A stretch of 64,000 nucleotides of DNA from Streptomyces indicus. GTDB lineage: Bacteria; Actinomycetota; Actinomycetes; Streptomycetales; Streptomycetaceae. Shown here piece after piece: positions 52,881 to 62,192 of the stretch (its first letter is position 1; each line of letters opens with the position of its first letter). Made by a program: the position numbers and the translations under genes. The notes beneath the pieces were generated by a model that was not told the DNA's origin, did not search any database, and saw only the letters and a program-made list of their open reading frames with translations. The stretch spans positions 1 through 64,000 of the forward strand of contig NZ_FNFF01000021.1 in the NCBI RefSeq assembly GCF_900100315.1, written 5' to 3'.

Positions 52881-54020
52881 GTGACGTTCCCCGTAGTCGG
52901 CATGGTCGGCGGTGGGCAGCTCGCGCGCATGACGCACGAAGCAGGCATCCCGCTCGGCATCAGGTTCAAGCTCCTCAGTGACACCCCCACGGATTCCGCG
53001 GCGCAGGTGGTCGGCGATGTCGTCGTCGGCGACTACCGCGACCTGGAGACGCTGCGCGCGTTCGCCCGCGGCTGCGACGTGATCACCTTCGACCACGAGC
53101 ACGTACCGCTCGAGCACCTGCGCGCCCTGGAGGCGGACGGCATCGCCGTACGTCCGGGCCCGGCGGCGCTCCGGTACGCGCAGGACAAGGGCGCGATGCG
53201 CGAGCGCCTCACCGCGCTCGGCGCGCCCTGCCCGCGCCACCGCATCGTGGCCGACGCGGCCGACGTGGTCGCCTTCGCCGAGGAGGGCGACGGCTTCCCC
53301 GTCATCCTCAAGACGGTGCGCGGCGGTTACGACGGCAAGGGCGTGTGGTTCGTACGCTCCGAGGCGGACGCCGCCGAGCCGTTCAAGGCCGGCGTCCCCG
53401 TGCTCGCCGAGGAGAAGGTGGACTTCGTACGGGAGCTCGCGGCCAACGTCGTGCGCTCGCCGCACGGGCAGGCCGTCGCCTACCCGGTCGTGGAGTCCCG
53501 CCAGGTCGACGGCGTCTGCGACACCGTGATCGCACCCGCGCCCGCCCTCGCGGAGGAACTGGCGGGCGAGGCCCAGGAGTTGGCGCTCCGTATCGCCGAC
53601 GAACTCGGCGTGGTCGGCCACCTCGCCGTCGAGCTCTTCGAGACGCGCGACGGCCGGATCCTGGTCAACGAGCTGGCGATGCGCCCGCACAACTCCGGGC
53701 ACTGGACGATGGACGGCGCGGTGACCTCGCAGTTCGCCAACCACGTCCGCGCCGTGCTCGACCTGCCCCTCGGCGACCCGCGCCCGCGTGCGACCTGGAC
53801 CGTGATGGCCAACGTGCTCGGCGGGGACTACCCCGACATGTACTCCGCGTATCTGCACTGCATGGCACGCGACCCGCAGCTCAAGATCCACATGTACGGC
53901 AAGGACGTGAAGCCCGGCCGCAAGGTCGGTCATGTGAACACCTACGGCGACGACTTGGACGATGTGCTGGAGCGCGCATCGCACGCCGCCGGCTACCTGC
54001 GAGGAACAATCGTCGAGTGA
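52881..54020 (+). CDS. purK: N5-carboxyaminoimidazole ribonucleotide synthase
   Basis: This 379-residue ATP-grasp enzyme starts [20 protein letters not shown], then [54 protein letters not shown] and [20 protein letters not shown]. It carboxylates AIR with ATP and bicarbonate for purine synthesis. GTG 52881 lies close after GGAGG. The last codons overlap purE (GTGA). Confidence 0.96.
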   Translation: MTFPVVGMVGGGQLARMTHEAGIPLGIRFKLLSDTPTDSAAQVVGDVVVGDYRDLETLRAFARGCDVITFDHEHVPLEHLRALEADGIAVRPGPAALRYAQDKGAMRERLTALGAPCPRHRIVADAADVVAFAEEGDGFPVILKTVRGGYDGKGVWFVRSEADAAEPFKAGVPVLAEEKVDFVRELAANVVRSPHGQAVAYPVVESRQVDGVCDTVIAPAPALAEELAGEAQELALRIADELGVVGHLAVELFETRDGRILVNELAMRPHNSGHWTMDGAVTSQFANHVRAVLDLPLGDPRPRATWTVMANVLGGDYPDMYSAYLHCMARDPQLKIHMYGKDVKPGRKVGHVNTYGDDLDDVLERASHAAGYLRGTIVE

Positions 54021-54571
54021 GCAACGCGAACGGAACAAGCGGGATGAGCACGGCACCTGTCGTCGGCATCGTCATGGGCTCCGACTCCGACTGGCCCGTG
54101 ATGGAGGCGGCCGCGCAGGCGCTCGCCGAGTTCGAGATCCCGTACGAGGTCGACGTCGTCTCCGCGCACCGGATGCCGCGCGAAATGATCGCGTACGGCG
54201 AGGAAGCCGCGGACCGCGGCCTCAAGGCGATCATCGCGGGCGCCGGGGGAGCGGCCCACCTGCCCGGCATGCTCGCGTCGGTGACGCCGCTGCCGGTGAT
54301 CGGTGTGCCCGTACCGCTGAAGTACCTCGACGGCATGGACTCCCTGATGTCCATCGTGCAGATGCCGGCCGGCGTCCCCGTCGCCACGGTCTCCGTCGGC
54401 GGCGCGCGCAACGCCGGGCTGCTCGCGGCCCGCATCCTCGCCGCGCACGACGCCGAACTCCTCGGCCGCATGCGGGAGTTCCAGCAGGAGCTGAACGACC
54501 AGGCCACCGAGAAGGGCCGCCGGCTGCGCGCGAAGGCCGAGGGCAACAAGTCCTTCGGCTTCGCCAAGTAG
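54017..54571 (+). CDS. purE: N5-CAIR mutase
   Basis: This 184-residue (or 175 from ATG 54044) enzyme has [58 protein letters not shown] and [19 protein letters not shown]-like motifs of class I PurE ([20 protein letters not shown]). It converts N5-CAIR to CAIR directly after PurK. GTG 54017 overlaps the purK stop by four bases. Confidence 0.96.
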   Translation: MSNANGTSGMSTAPVVGIVMGSDSDWPVMEAAAQALAEFEIPYEVDVVSAHRMPREMIAYGEEAADRGLKAIIAGAGGAAHLPGMLASVTPLPVIGVPVPLKYLDGMDSLMSIVQMPAGVPVATVSVGGARNAGLLAARILAAHDAELLGRMREFQQELNDQATEKGRRLRAKAEGNKSFGFAK

Positions 54572-54628
54572 CGATCCCCAGGTCAGGCTCATGGTGAGGG
54601 TCGTGCCCCCGGCGGTTACGTTGGGGGC

Positions 54629-55852
54629 ATGACTTCCTCGCCGGACACCGACCTCGCGCCCTACCTCGCCGAAGCCCTCGACCTGCTCGCCGAGCACCCG
54701 GTCGTCGACGGGCACAACGACCTGCCGTGGGCGCTGCGCCAGCACGCGCGCTACGACCTCGCGCAGTTCGACATCGCGGGCGATCTGCGCGGCCGGCTGC
54801 ACACCGACATCCCGCGGCTGCGGGCGGGCGGCGTGGGCGCGCAGTTCTGGTCGGTGTACGTGCGCAGCGACATGGCGGGCGAGGACGCGGTCAGCGCCAC
54901 CCTCGAACAGATCGACTGCGTCGACCAGTTGCTGGCCGCGTACCCGAAGGACCTCGTCCGCGCGCTGACCGCCGACGACATGGAGAAGGCGCGCGGCGAG
55001 GGCCGTATCGCCTCGCTCAAGGGCGCCGAGGGCGGCCACTCCATCAACAACTCGCTGGCCACGCTGCGGGCGCTGCACGCGCTCGGCGTGCGCTACATGA
55101 CGCTCACGCACAACGACAACATCGCGTGGGCGGACTCGGCCACGGACGAGCCGGGCGTGGGCGGGCTCTCGGCCTTCGGCCGCGAGGTGGTCCGCGAGAT
55201 GAACCGCACCGGCATGCTCGTCGACCTCTCGCACGTCGCCGCCTCCACGATGCGCGACGCCCTGGACGAGTCGGCGGCCCCGGTGATCTTCTCCCACTCG
55301 TCCTCGCGCGCGGTCTGCGACCACCCGCGCAACATCCCGGACGACGTGCTCGCGCAGCTCCCCGCCAACGGCGGTGTGGCCATGGCCACCTTCGTCCCGA
55401 AGTTCATCCTGCCCGCGGCCGTCGCGTGGACCCAGGCCGCCGACGAGAACATGCGCGCCCACGGCCGCCACCACCTCGACACCACCCCCGAGGCGATGGA
55501 GATCCACCGCGCCTTCGAGGCCGCCAACCCGCGCCCCATTGCGACCGTCGCCACGGTCGCCGACCACCTCGACCACATGCGCGAGGTGGCGGGCATCGAC
55601 CACATCGGCATCGGCGGCGACTACGACGGCACCGCGTTCACGCCCTCCGGCCTGGACGACGTGGCGGGCTACCCCAACTTGATCGCCGAGCTCCTGCGCC
55701 GCGGCTGGTCCACCGCCGACCTCGCCAAGCTCACCTGGTCGAACGCGGTACGGGCGCTGCGCGATGCGGAGGACGTGGCCCGGGACCTCCAGTCCCGGCG
55801 CGGCCCGTCGAACGCGACGATCGACCAGCTGGACGGTCCGGCCACTTCCTAG
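54629..55852 (+). CDS. Membrane dipeptidase (M19 family)
   Basis: This 407-residue zinc peptidase has all M19 catalytic residues: HxD in [12 protein letters not shown] (H29, D31), the bridging Glu in [10 protein letters not shown], His in [22 protein letters not shown], Arg in CDHPRN, and Asp in GIGGDYDG. It cleaves dipeptides including D-amino acid or beta-lactam substrates. No signal peptide is evident. The gene after it is a paralogue that has lost these residues. Confidence 0.94.
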   Translation: MTSSPDTDLAPYLAEALDLLAEHPVVDGHNDLPWALRQHARYDLAQFDIAGDLRGRLHTDIPRLRAGGVGAQFWSVYVRSDMAGEDAVSATLEQIDCVDQLLAAYPKDLVRALTADDMEKARGEGRIASLKGAEGGHSINNSLATLRALHALGVRYMTLTHNDNIAWADSATDEPGVGGLSAFGREVVREMNRTGMLVDLSHVAASTMRDALDESAAPVIFSHSSSRAVCDHPRNIPDDVLAQLPANGGVAMATFVPKFILPAAVAWTQAADENMRAHGRHHLDTTPEAMEIHRAFEAANPRPIATVATVADHLDHMREVAGIDHIGIGGDYDGTAFTPSGLDDVAGYPNLIAELLRRGWSTADLAKLTWSNAVRALRDAEDVARDLQSRRGPSNATIDQLDGPATS

Positions 55853-55992
55853 CGTGCGCCGGGGTCCGGGGGTGGGTGCGTGCGTGTGACGCCGTACCCC
55901 CGGACGCACCACTCACCAGGTCGCACGCGCGGGGCCGTGTCACGGTGGGCGATACGCGCAGCCCCCCGCACCCCACGTGACCGGAGCCCCCG

Positions 55993-57165
55993 ATGGCGGA
56001 TCTGCAGGAAGAGTCGCTGGCCCCAGGAGAAGTCGGCAAGCTGGACGAGCCCACGGCGCCGGTCCACGGCGGCGACGCCGTCCCACCGGAATACGACGAG
56101 CCGGCCGTCCCGCAGGACGACCCTGCGCCCACGGAAGCAGACGGCGACACCACCCGCGCCTGCGACCTCTCCCGCGCCCGCGACCTCCTGGCCCGCCACC
56201 CGGTGGCCGACGGTCACAGCGGGCTGCCCTGGGCGCTGCACCAACTCAGCTGGTACGACTTGGAGTTGGGTGAGAGTGCGCTGCGCACCGACATCCCGCG
56301 GCTGCGCGAGGGGGCGGTGGGCGCGCAGTTCTGGTCGCTCGCCCTGCCCGCCGAGGTGCGCGGCGAGCGGGCCGTCTCCGCCACGCTGGACCTCATCGAC
56401 CTCGCGGGCCGGGTCATCGCCTCGCACCCCGAGGCGCTGCGGCTGACCCGTACGCCCTCGGACGCCGCCGACGCCCGCTCCCACGGCCGGATCGCCTGCC
56501 TGCTCGGCCCCGCCGAGGCCCGCGCGCTCGGCGACTCGCTCGGCGCCCTGCGCGCCCTGCACGCACTCGGCGTCCGCAGCCTCGCCCTGCACTCGACGAG
56601 TTGGGCCGCGGGGGCGGGCCTGACCCGCTTCGGCGAGGAGGTCGTACGGGAGTGCAACCGCCTCGGCGTCCTGCTCGACCTCAGCGGCAGCTCACCGCGC
56701 ACCGTCGAGCGCACCCTGGCCGTCACGAAGGCCCCGGTGGTCTTCTCGCGCTCGGGTGCCGCCGCCCTCACCCCGCACCCGGCGAACGTGGACGACGGGG
56801 TGCTGGCCGCGCTGCGCGCGAACAAGGGCCTGTGCATGGTCCCGTGCGCCGCCGAGCGCACCGGCCCGACGCTGGCGCGGGTGGCGGACCACCTGGACCA
56901 TGTCCGCGCGGTGGCCGGGGTCGAGTGCGTCGCCCTGTCCGGTACGTACGACACCGAGGACCGGCCGGCCCAGGGCGTCGAGGACACCTCCCGCTACCCG
57001 GAGCTGGTCGCGGAGCTGCTGCGCCGCGGCTGGACCGAGACCGACCTCGCGCAGCTGACGTGGGGCAACGTCCAACGGGTGCTCAGGGACACGGAGTTCA
57101 CGGCCCGCGCGGCCCAGGAACGCAGGCCCCCGTCTACGGCCACTGCGGAGCGGTTGGACGGCTGA
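55993..57165 (+). CDS. Catalytically dead M19 dipeptidase paralogue
   Basis: This 390-residue protein aligns with the dipeptidase upstream (HALGVR; DIPRLREGAVGAQFWSLAL; LLRRGWTETDLAQLTWGNVQR) but lacks its chemistry. HND becomes HSG (H75 kept, D to G at 77), GAEGG becomes GPAEA, DLSH becomes DLSG, FSHS becomes FSRS, HPRN becomes HPAN, and GGDYDG becomes SGTYDT. A roughly 45-residue internal segment is missing. The N-terminal 55 residues form an acidic, Pro-rich extension. The frame is intact and codon use normal, so it is an expressed pseudoenzyme rather than a decaying gene. It may regulate the active enzyme. Confidence 0.88.
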   Translation: MADLQEESLAPGEVGKLDEPTAPVHGGDAVPPEYDEPAVPQDDPAPTEADGDTTRACDLSRARDLLARHPVADGHSGLPWALHQLSWYDLELGESALRTDIPRLREGAVGAQFWSLALPAEVRGERAVSATLDLIDLAGRVIASHPEALRLTRTPSDAADARSHGRIACLLGPAEARALGDSLGALRALHALGVRSLALHSTSWAAGAGLTRFGEEVVRECNRLGVLLDLSGSSPRTVERTLAVTKAPVVFSRSGAAALTPHPANVDDGVLAALRANKGLCMVPCAAERTGPTLARVADHLDHVRAVAGVECVALSGTYDTEDRPAQGVEDTSRYPELVAELLRRGWTETDLAQLTWGNVQRVLRDTEFTARAAQERRPPSTATAERLDG

Positions 57166-57204
57166 GCGGCCGGGCGGCTGAGCGTCCGGACGGCTGCGTC
57201 TGGA

Positions 57205-57243
57205 CGGCTGGGCGCGCCGGCTGGGCGCGCCGGCTGGGCGCGC
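57205..57243. repeat. Three perfect 13-bp tandem repeats (cggctgggcgcgc)
   Basis: Exact tandem copies at 57205-57217, 57218-57230 and 57231-57243 in the gap between convergent genes, preceded by degenerate gacggctg repeats. Likely slippage; may aid termination. Confidence 0.7.
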
Positions 57244-57330
57244 CGGGGGCGATGTCAGTGGGCGGCAGTAGCCTTGAAAAGGGCACGGCCCCCGGGCGGG
57301 AGGGGTTTGTCCGGCGAAGGGGTGGCCACC

Positions 57331-58656
57331 TTACGCCGCCGGACGCCCCATCGCCCGGTACGTCCAGCCCGCCTCGCGCCACAGGACCGGGTCGAGCGCG
57401 TTGCGGCCGTCGAGGATGACGCGCTCGGCCGCGACCGCGCCGAGCGCCGCCGGGTCCAGCTCGCGGAACTCGCGCCATTCGGTGAGGTGCAGCACGACAT
57501 CGGCGCCGCGGACCGCGCCGAGCGCGGTGTCGGCGTAGCCCAGCGTCGGGAACAGTTTGCGGGCGTTGTCCATGCCCTTGGGGTCGTAGACCGTGACCTG
57601 GCCGCCCTGGAGGTGGATCTGCCCGGCGACATTGAGCGCCGGCGAGTCCCGTACGTCGTCCGAGTCCGGCTTGAAGGTCGCACCGAGCACGGCGACGCGC
57701 TTGCCCAGGAACGACCCGCCCCCGACCGCCTCGCGCGCCAGCTCCACCATGTGCCCGCGCCGCCGCATGTTGATCGAGTCGACCTCGCGCAGGAAGGTCA
57801 GCGCCTGGTCGGCGCCCAGCTCACCGGCGCGCGCCATGAACGCGCGGATGTCCTTGGGCAGACAGCCGCCGCCGAAGCCGATCCCGGCCCGCAGGAACTT
57901 CTTGCCGATCCGGTCGTCGTAGCCGATCGCCTCGGCGAGCTTCACCACGTCGCCGCCGGCGGCCTCGCAGACCTCCGCCATCGCGTTGATGAAGGAGATC
58001 TTCGTGGCGAGGAAGGAGTTCGCGGAGGTCTTCACCAGCTCCGCGGTGGGGAAGTCCGTGACCACGAAGGGCGAGCCCTCGGCGATCGGCGTCGCGTACA
58101 CCTCGCGCAGGACCTTCTCCGCGCGCTCGCTCCGCACACCCGCCACGAGCCGGTCGGGGTGCAGGGTGTCCTGGACGGCGAAGCCCTCGCGCAGGAACTC
58201 CGGGTTCCACGCCAGCTCCACGCCCTCCGGCAGCAGCTCCGCGAGCCGCGCGGCCGAGCCGACCGGCACGGTCGACTTGCCGACGACCAGGGACCCCTCC
58301 CGTACGACAGGGGCGAGCGAACCGAACGCGGCGTCCACGTAGCTCATGTCGCACGCGTACTCACCGTGCTTCTGCGGCGTGTTGACGCACACGAAGTGGA
58401 CGTCGCCGAACGCGCCGACCTCCTCCCAGGAGGTGGTGAACCGCAGCCGCCCGCTCGACCCGGGCAGCCCCGCCACGTGCCGGGCGAGCAGTTCCTCCAG
58501 ACCCGGCTCGTACATCGGCACCTTGCCCGCCGAGAGCATCTCGATCTTCTCGGGCACGACGTCGAGCCCGAGCACCTCGAAGCCGAGCTCCGCCATGGCC
58601 GCGGCGTGGGTGGCGCCGAGGTATCCGGTGCCGATCACGGTGATCTTGAGGGACAT
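57331..58656 (-). CDS. UDP-glucose 6-dehydrogenase
   Basis: This 441-residue enzyme has the N-terminal NAD-binding motif ITVIGTGYLGATHAAAMAEL, FVCVNTPQKHGEYACDMSY, KSTVPVGSA, NPEFLREGFA and the catalytic cysteine in GFGGGCLPKDIRAF, followed by a C-terminal UDP-binding domain (AVLGATFKPDSDDVRDSPAL). It oxidises UDP-glucose to UDP-glucuronate for polysaccharides or sugar decorations. AGGAG lies before ATG 58656. It is not in an obvious glycan operon, though LCP and glycosyltransferase genes lie 2-5 kb away. Confidence 0.94.
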   Translation of the reverse strand: MSLKITVIGTGYLGATHAAAMAELGFEVLGLDVVPEKIEMLSAGKVPMYEPGLEELLARHVAGLPGSSGRLRFTTSWEEVGAFGDVHFVCVNTPQKHGEYACDMSYVDAAFGSLAPVVREGSLVVGKSTVPVGSAARLAELLPEGVELAWNPEFLREGFAVQDTLHPDRLVAGVRSERAEKVLREVYATPIAEGSPFVVTDFPTAELVKTSANSFLATKISFINAMAEVCEAAGGDVVKLAEAIGYDDRIGKKFLRAGIGFGGGCLPKDIRAFMARAGELGADQALTFLREVDSINMRRRGHMVELAREAVGGGSFLGKRVAVLGATFKPDSDDVRDSPALNVAGQIHLQGGQVTVYDPKGMDNARKLFPTLGYADTALGAVRGADVVLHLTEWREFRELDPAALGAVAAERVILDGRNALDPVLWREAGWTYRAMGRPAA

Positions 58657-58882
58657 GTGCGGTGCTCCTGTGGATACGGGTCAGGACTGCCGACCGAGCA
58701 TAGTCGGGGATGCGGAGGGGAACGTTCGTCCGTGGCGCGCGGGCGCTCCGCGCTGTCACCAAGCTCACGTATCCCCCGGGGGGCCCACCCCCTAAAATCT
58801 GGGTTACTTAACGGTAGTTAGCACCAGTTGTTTGCACCGGCACGCACCGACCGCAGCAGCGGCACCTTGGGAGTGAGAGAAC

Positions 58883-60040
58883 TTGGCGGGAAACGCTGAA
58901 TTCGACCTGTACCGTCCGGCCGAGGAGCACGACATGCTCCGCGACGCGGTCCGTTCGCTCGCCGAGGCGAAGATCGCCCCGCACGCGGCCGCGGTCGACG
59001 AGGAGGCCCGCTTCCCGCAGGAGGCCCACGACGCGCTCGTGGCCAACGACCTGCACGCCGTGCACGTCCCCGAGGAGTACGGCGGCGCCGGCGCCGACGC
59101 GCTCGCCACGGTCATCGTGATCGAGGAGGTCGCCCGCGTGTGCGCCTCCTCCTCCCTCATCCCCGCCGTGAACAAGCTGGGCTCGCTCCCGGTCATCCTC
59201 TCCGGCTCCGAGGAGCTGAAGAAGAAGTACATGGGGCCGCTGGCCAAGGGCGAGGGCATGTTCTCGTACTGCCTCTCCGAGCCGGACGCCGGTTCGGACG
59301 CGGCGGGCATGAAGACCAAGGCCGTGCGCGACGGCGACTTCTGGGTGCTCAACGGTGTGAAGCGCTGGATCACCAATGCGGGCGAGTCGGAGTTCTACAC
59401 GGTGATGGCCGTGACGGACCCCGAGAAGCGCTCGCGCGGCATCTCGGCCTTCGTCGTCGAAAAGGGCGACGAGGGCGTCTCCTTCGGCGCCCCGGAGAAG
59501 AAGCTCGGCATCAAGGGATCGCCGACCCGCGAGGTCTACCTCGACAACGTCCGCATCCCCGCCGACCGCATGATCGGCGAGGAGGGCACGGGCTTCGCGA
59601 CCGCCATGAAGACCCTGGACCACACCCGCATCACCATCGCGGCCCAGGCCCTCGGCATCGCGCAGGGCGCCCTCGACTACGCCAAGGGCTACGTCCAGGA
59701 GCGCAAGCAGTTCGGCAAGCCGATCGCCGACTTCCAGGGCATCCAGTTCATGCTCGCCGACATGGCGATGAAGATCTCCGCGGCCCGCGCGCTCACGTAC
59801 CAGGCCGCCGCCGCCTCCGAGCGCGGCGACGCCGACCTCACGTACCTGGGCGCGGCCGCCAAGTGCTTCGCCTCGGACATCGCGATGGAGGTCACCACGG
59901 ACGCCGTCCAGCTCCTCGGCGGCTACGGCTACACCCGCGACTACCCGGTCGAGCGCATGATGCGCGACGCCAAGATCACGCAGATCTACGAGGGCACGAA
60001 CCAGGTCCAGCGCATCGTGATGGCACGCAACCTGCCGTAA
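58883..60040 (+). CDS. Acyl-CoA dehydrogenase
   Basis: This 385-residue flavoprotein has the ACAD layout: FDLYRPAEEHDMLRDAVRSL, VPEEYGGAGADALATVIV, the FAD motifs FSYCLSEPDAGSDAAGM and NGVKRWITNAGE, TLDHTRITIAAQALGIAQGA, LLGGYGYTRDYPVERMMRDA and the catalytic Glu in ITQIYEGTNQVQRIVMAR. It introduces the alpha-beta double bond in acyl-CoA during fatty or branched-chain acid breakdown. It begins at TTG 58883 after GGGAGTGAGAGAAC. The upstream region is A/T-rich (taaaatctgggttacttaac). Confidence 0.94.
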   Translation: MAGNAEFDLYRPAEEHDMLRDAVRSLAEAKIAPHAAAVDEEARFPQEAHDALVANDLHAVHVPEEYGGAGADALATVIVIEEVARVCASSSLIPAVNKLGSLPVILSGSEELKKKYMGPLAKGEGMFSYCLSEPDAGSDAAGMKTKAVRDGDFWVLNGVKRWITNAGESEFYTVMAVTDPEKRSRGISAFVVEKGDEGVSFGAPEKKLGIKGSPTREVYLDNVRIPADRMIGEEGTGFATAMKTLDHTRITIAAQALGIAQGALDYAKGYVQERKQFGKPIADFQGIQFMLADMAMKISAARALTYQAAAASERGDADLTYLGAAAKCFASDIAMEVTTDAVQLLGGYGYTRDYPVERMMRDAKITQIYEGTNQVQRIVMARNLP

Positions 60041-60058
60041 CGACAGCCGCACACACCG

Positions 60059-60090
60059 ACGGCGGGCGTCCCCTTGGGGGCGCCCGCCGT
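60059..60090. terminator. Hairpin terminator after the acyl-CoA dehydrogenase
   Basis: acggcgggcg (60059-60068) pairs with cgcccgccgt (60081-60090) and the loop itself pairs (tcccc/gggg). It lies between convergent stops at 60040 and 60124. Confidence 0.8.
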
Positions 60091-60123
60091 CTGCTCTGCC
60101 GAGACCCGCCGGGGTCGCGACGG

Positions 60124-61425
60124 TCACTCCGTGACGGTGACCTTCTCGTCGTTCTTCAGCTGCTGCACCAGCTGCTGCACCTTGGCCTTGTCCCAGACCA
60201 GGTTGCCGCCGCGGCTGCCCGAGATCGGCATGTTCATCGACTTGCCGTCGCCGCCCGTGATGCCCTTCATCGCCCAGAACATCTCGGCCAGGTCGAACAG
60301 GCTCATGTCCTTGTCGACGATCAGGGTGTCCAGGCCCGCGCCCATCGTCGGGTAGAGCTTGAAGGGGTTCAGGACCGTGGTCGGGGTGGCCGCCTCGTTG
60401 GCGAGGGCCGCGAGGAACTTCTGCTGGTTCTTCGTACGGTCCAGGTCGCCGCCGGCCAGGCCGTAGCGCTGGCGGACGAAGGCCAGGGCCTGCTCGCCGT
60501 TCATCTCGTGCGTGCCCGGCTCGAAGTCCGCGCCGGACTTCTTGTCCTTCATGGGCTTGTCGACCTTGATCTCCACACCGCCGACCGCGTCCACGATCTT
60601 CGCGAAGCCGCCGAAGCCGATCTCCGCGTAGTGGTCGATCTTCAGGCCGGTGTTGTGCTCGACCGTGCGCACGAGCAGCTCGGGGCCGTCCTCGGCGTAC
60701 GCCGCGTTGAGCTTCACGCGGCGGCCGGTGTTCGGGAAGGTCTTGCCGGACTCCGAGCCCACGAAGGACGGGATCTCGACGTCCGAGTCACGGGGCAGCG
60801 AGATCATCGTGTTCCCGTTGTCCCCGACGTGCAGGATCATCATCGAGTCCGTGCGCTTGCCCTCGGCGGAGCCGGTGTGCAGGCGCTTCTTGTCCTCGGC
60901 GGACAGCCCCTCACGGCTGTCGGAGCCCACGATCAGATAGTTCGTGCCCTCGCCGCCGCCGGGCCGCTCGATCACCTTCGACAGGTCGACCTCGCGCTTG
61001 AGCTTGGAGTCGGCCCAGAAGTACGTGGCGACGGACCACACCAGCATGACCGCGACGAGCGTGATCAGACCGATCTTGATACGGCGCTTCCAGTCGGGCG
61101 CCGGCCGGCCCGCGGCGTAGTAGCCGTCGTCCCCGCCGCGTCCCGCACCGCCCCGGCCGCCGCGGGACGTGCCGCCGTACACCTGGCCGTCGCTGTAGCC
61201 GCTGTCGTAGCCGGCGCGTCCGTCGTCGTACCCGCCCTCGTAGCGGTCGTCGTGACCGCCGTACGCGGGCTGCGACGGGACACCGTACGACGGTGCGGCC
61301 TGAGGGGCCTGACCGCGCTGGACATGGCGCATCGTGCGCGCGCCCTCCGGCTGCGCACTGCTCGCGCCGCGTCCGTATCCACGGTTGCGGTCGTCACCAC
61401 TCCACCCCTGGGGCCAGTCATTCAT
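60124..61425 (-). CDS. LytR-CpsA-Psr (LCP) family protein, Gly/Tyr-rich N-terminus
   Basis: This 433-residue protein has a disordered cytoplasmic N-terminus of about 135 residues rich in Gly, Tyr, Arg and Asp (for example DDGRAGYDSGYSDG). One membrane helix (IKIGLITLVAVMLVWSVATY) and an extracellular LCP domain follow: NYLIVGSDSR, MMILHVGDNGNTMISLPRDS, NAAYAEDGPELLVRTVEH, GEQALAFVRQRYGLAGGD. The Arg/Asp residues that bind the polyprenyl pyrophosphate are present. LCP enzymes transfer glycopolymers to peptidoglycan. It is divergent from the thioesterase gene. Confidence 0.93.
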   Translation of the reverse strand: MNDWPQGWSGDDRNRGYGRGASSAQPEGARTMRHVQRGQAPQAAPSYGVPSQPAYGGHDDRYEGGYDDGRAGYDSGYSDGQVYGGTSRGGRGGAGRGGDDGYYAAGRPAPDWKRRIKIGLITLVAVMLVWSVATYFWADSKLKREVDLSKVIERPGGGEGTNYLIVGSDSREGLSAEDKKRLHTGSAEGKRTDSMMILHVGDNGNTMISLPRDSDVEIPSFVGSESGKTFPNTGRRVKLNAAYAEDGPELLVRTVEHNTGLKIDHYAEIGFGGFAKIVDAVGGVEIKVDKPMKDKKSGADFEPGTHEMNGEQALAFVRQRYGLAGGDLDRTKNQQKFLAALANEAATPTTVLNPFKLYPTMGAGLDTLIVDKDMSLFDLAEMFWAMKGITGGDGKSMNMPISGSRGGNLVWDKAKVQQLVQQLKNDEKVTVTE

Positions 61426-61543
61426 GCCCCCAGTGTGCAGGGTGGATAAAGGCGTACGACAAGGGATGCCGTGAAACCGGGCCAGTGCTGTTGCACACCT
61501 GACACAAAGCACCCACGACCAGGCCAGACATAGAGTGGAGGGC

Positions 61544-62092
61544 ATGACAGACCAGGCCCCTCACCCGGAGGCGGAGATTCCGGGCAAGCCGACCGCGGCC
61601 TCCCGGACCACGCTCAGCCACATCATGACCCACAACGACACCAACCTTCTGGGCACGGTGCACGGCGGGGTGATCATGAAACTGGTGGACGACGCCGCGG
61701 GCGCGGTGGCGGGACGGCACTCCGGCGGACCCGCGGTGACGGCGTCCATGGACGAGATGGCGTTCCTGGAGCCGGTCAGGGTCGGCGACCTGGTCCATGT
61801 GAAGGCCCAGGTCAACTGGACCGGCCGGACCTCGATGGAGGTGGGCGTCCGGGTCCTCGCCGAGCGCTGGAACGAATCCACGCCCGCCCAGCAGGTCGGC
61901 TCCGCGTACCTCGTGTTCGCCGCCGTCGACGCCGACGGCAAGCCGCGCCGGGTCCCGCCGGTGGTCCCGGAGACGGAGCGCGACCGCCGCCGCTACCAGG
62001 AGGCCCAGATCCGCCGCACCCACCGCCTCGCCCGCCGCCGCGCGATCATGGAACTGCGCGAGAAGCGGGCGGCGGAGGGCCTGGACGACTGA
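61544..62092 (+). CDS. Acyl-CoA thioesterase (hotdog fold)
   Basis: This 182-residue protein has the acyl-CoA thioesterase II/BFIT pattern: LSHIMTHNDTNLLGTVHGGV with the key Asn/Asp region, MKLVDDAAGAVAGRHSGGPA, FLEPVRVGDLVHVKAQVNWT and SMEVGVRVLAER. A C-terminal basic helical tail (RRTHRLARRRAIMELREKRA) ends it. It hydrolyses acyl-CoA to free acid and CoA. ATG 61544 is used; GTG 61535 is possible. It lies between two convergently oriented LCP genes. Confidence 0.9.
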   Translation: MTDQAPHPEAEIPGKPTAASRTTLSHIMTHNDTNLLGTVHGGVIMKLVDDAAGAVAGRHSGGPAVTASMDEMAFLEPVRVGDLVHVKAQVNWTGRTSMEVGVRVLAERWNESTPAQQVGSAYLVFAAVDADGKPRRVPPVVPETERDRRRYQEAQIRRTHRLARRRAIMELREKRAAEGLDD

Positions 62093-62192
62093 GCGGAAGC
62101 GGATCGGCCGCTTCCCTGCGGACCGGTCGCTTCTGCGCCTGAACGGCCCTCTCCCCGCGGACCCGCGGACCGGCGGCCCGCCCAGCCGGCCT

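Noticed and set aside
57205-57243. CRISPR-like array from three 13-bp repeats
   Set aside because: The repeats are contiguous without spacers and too short; no cas genes are present.
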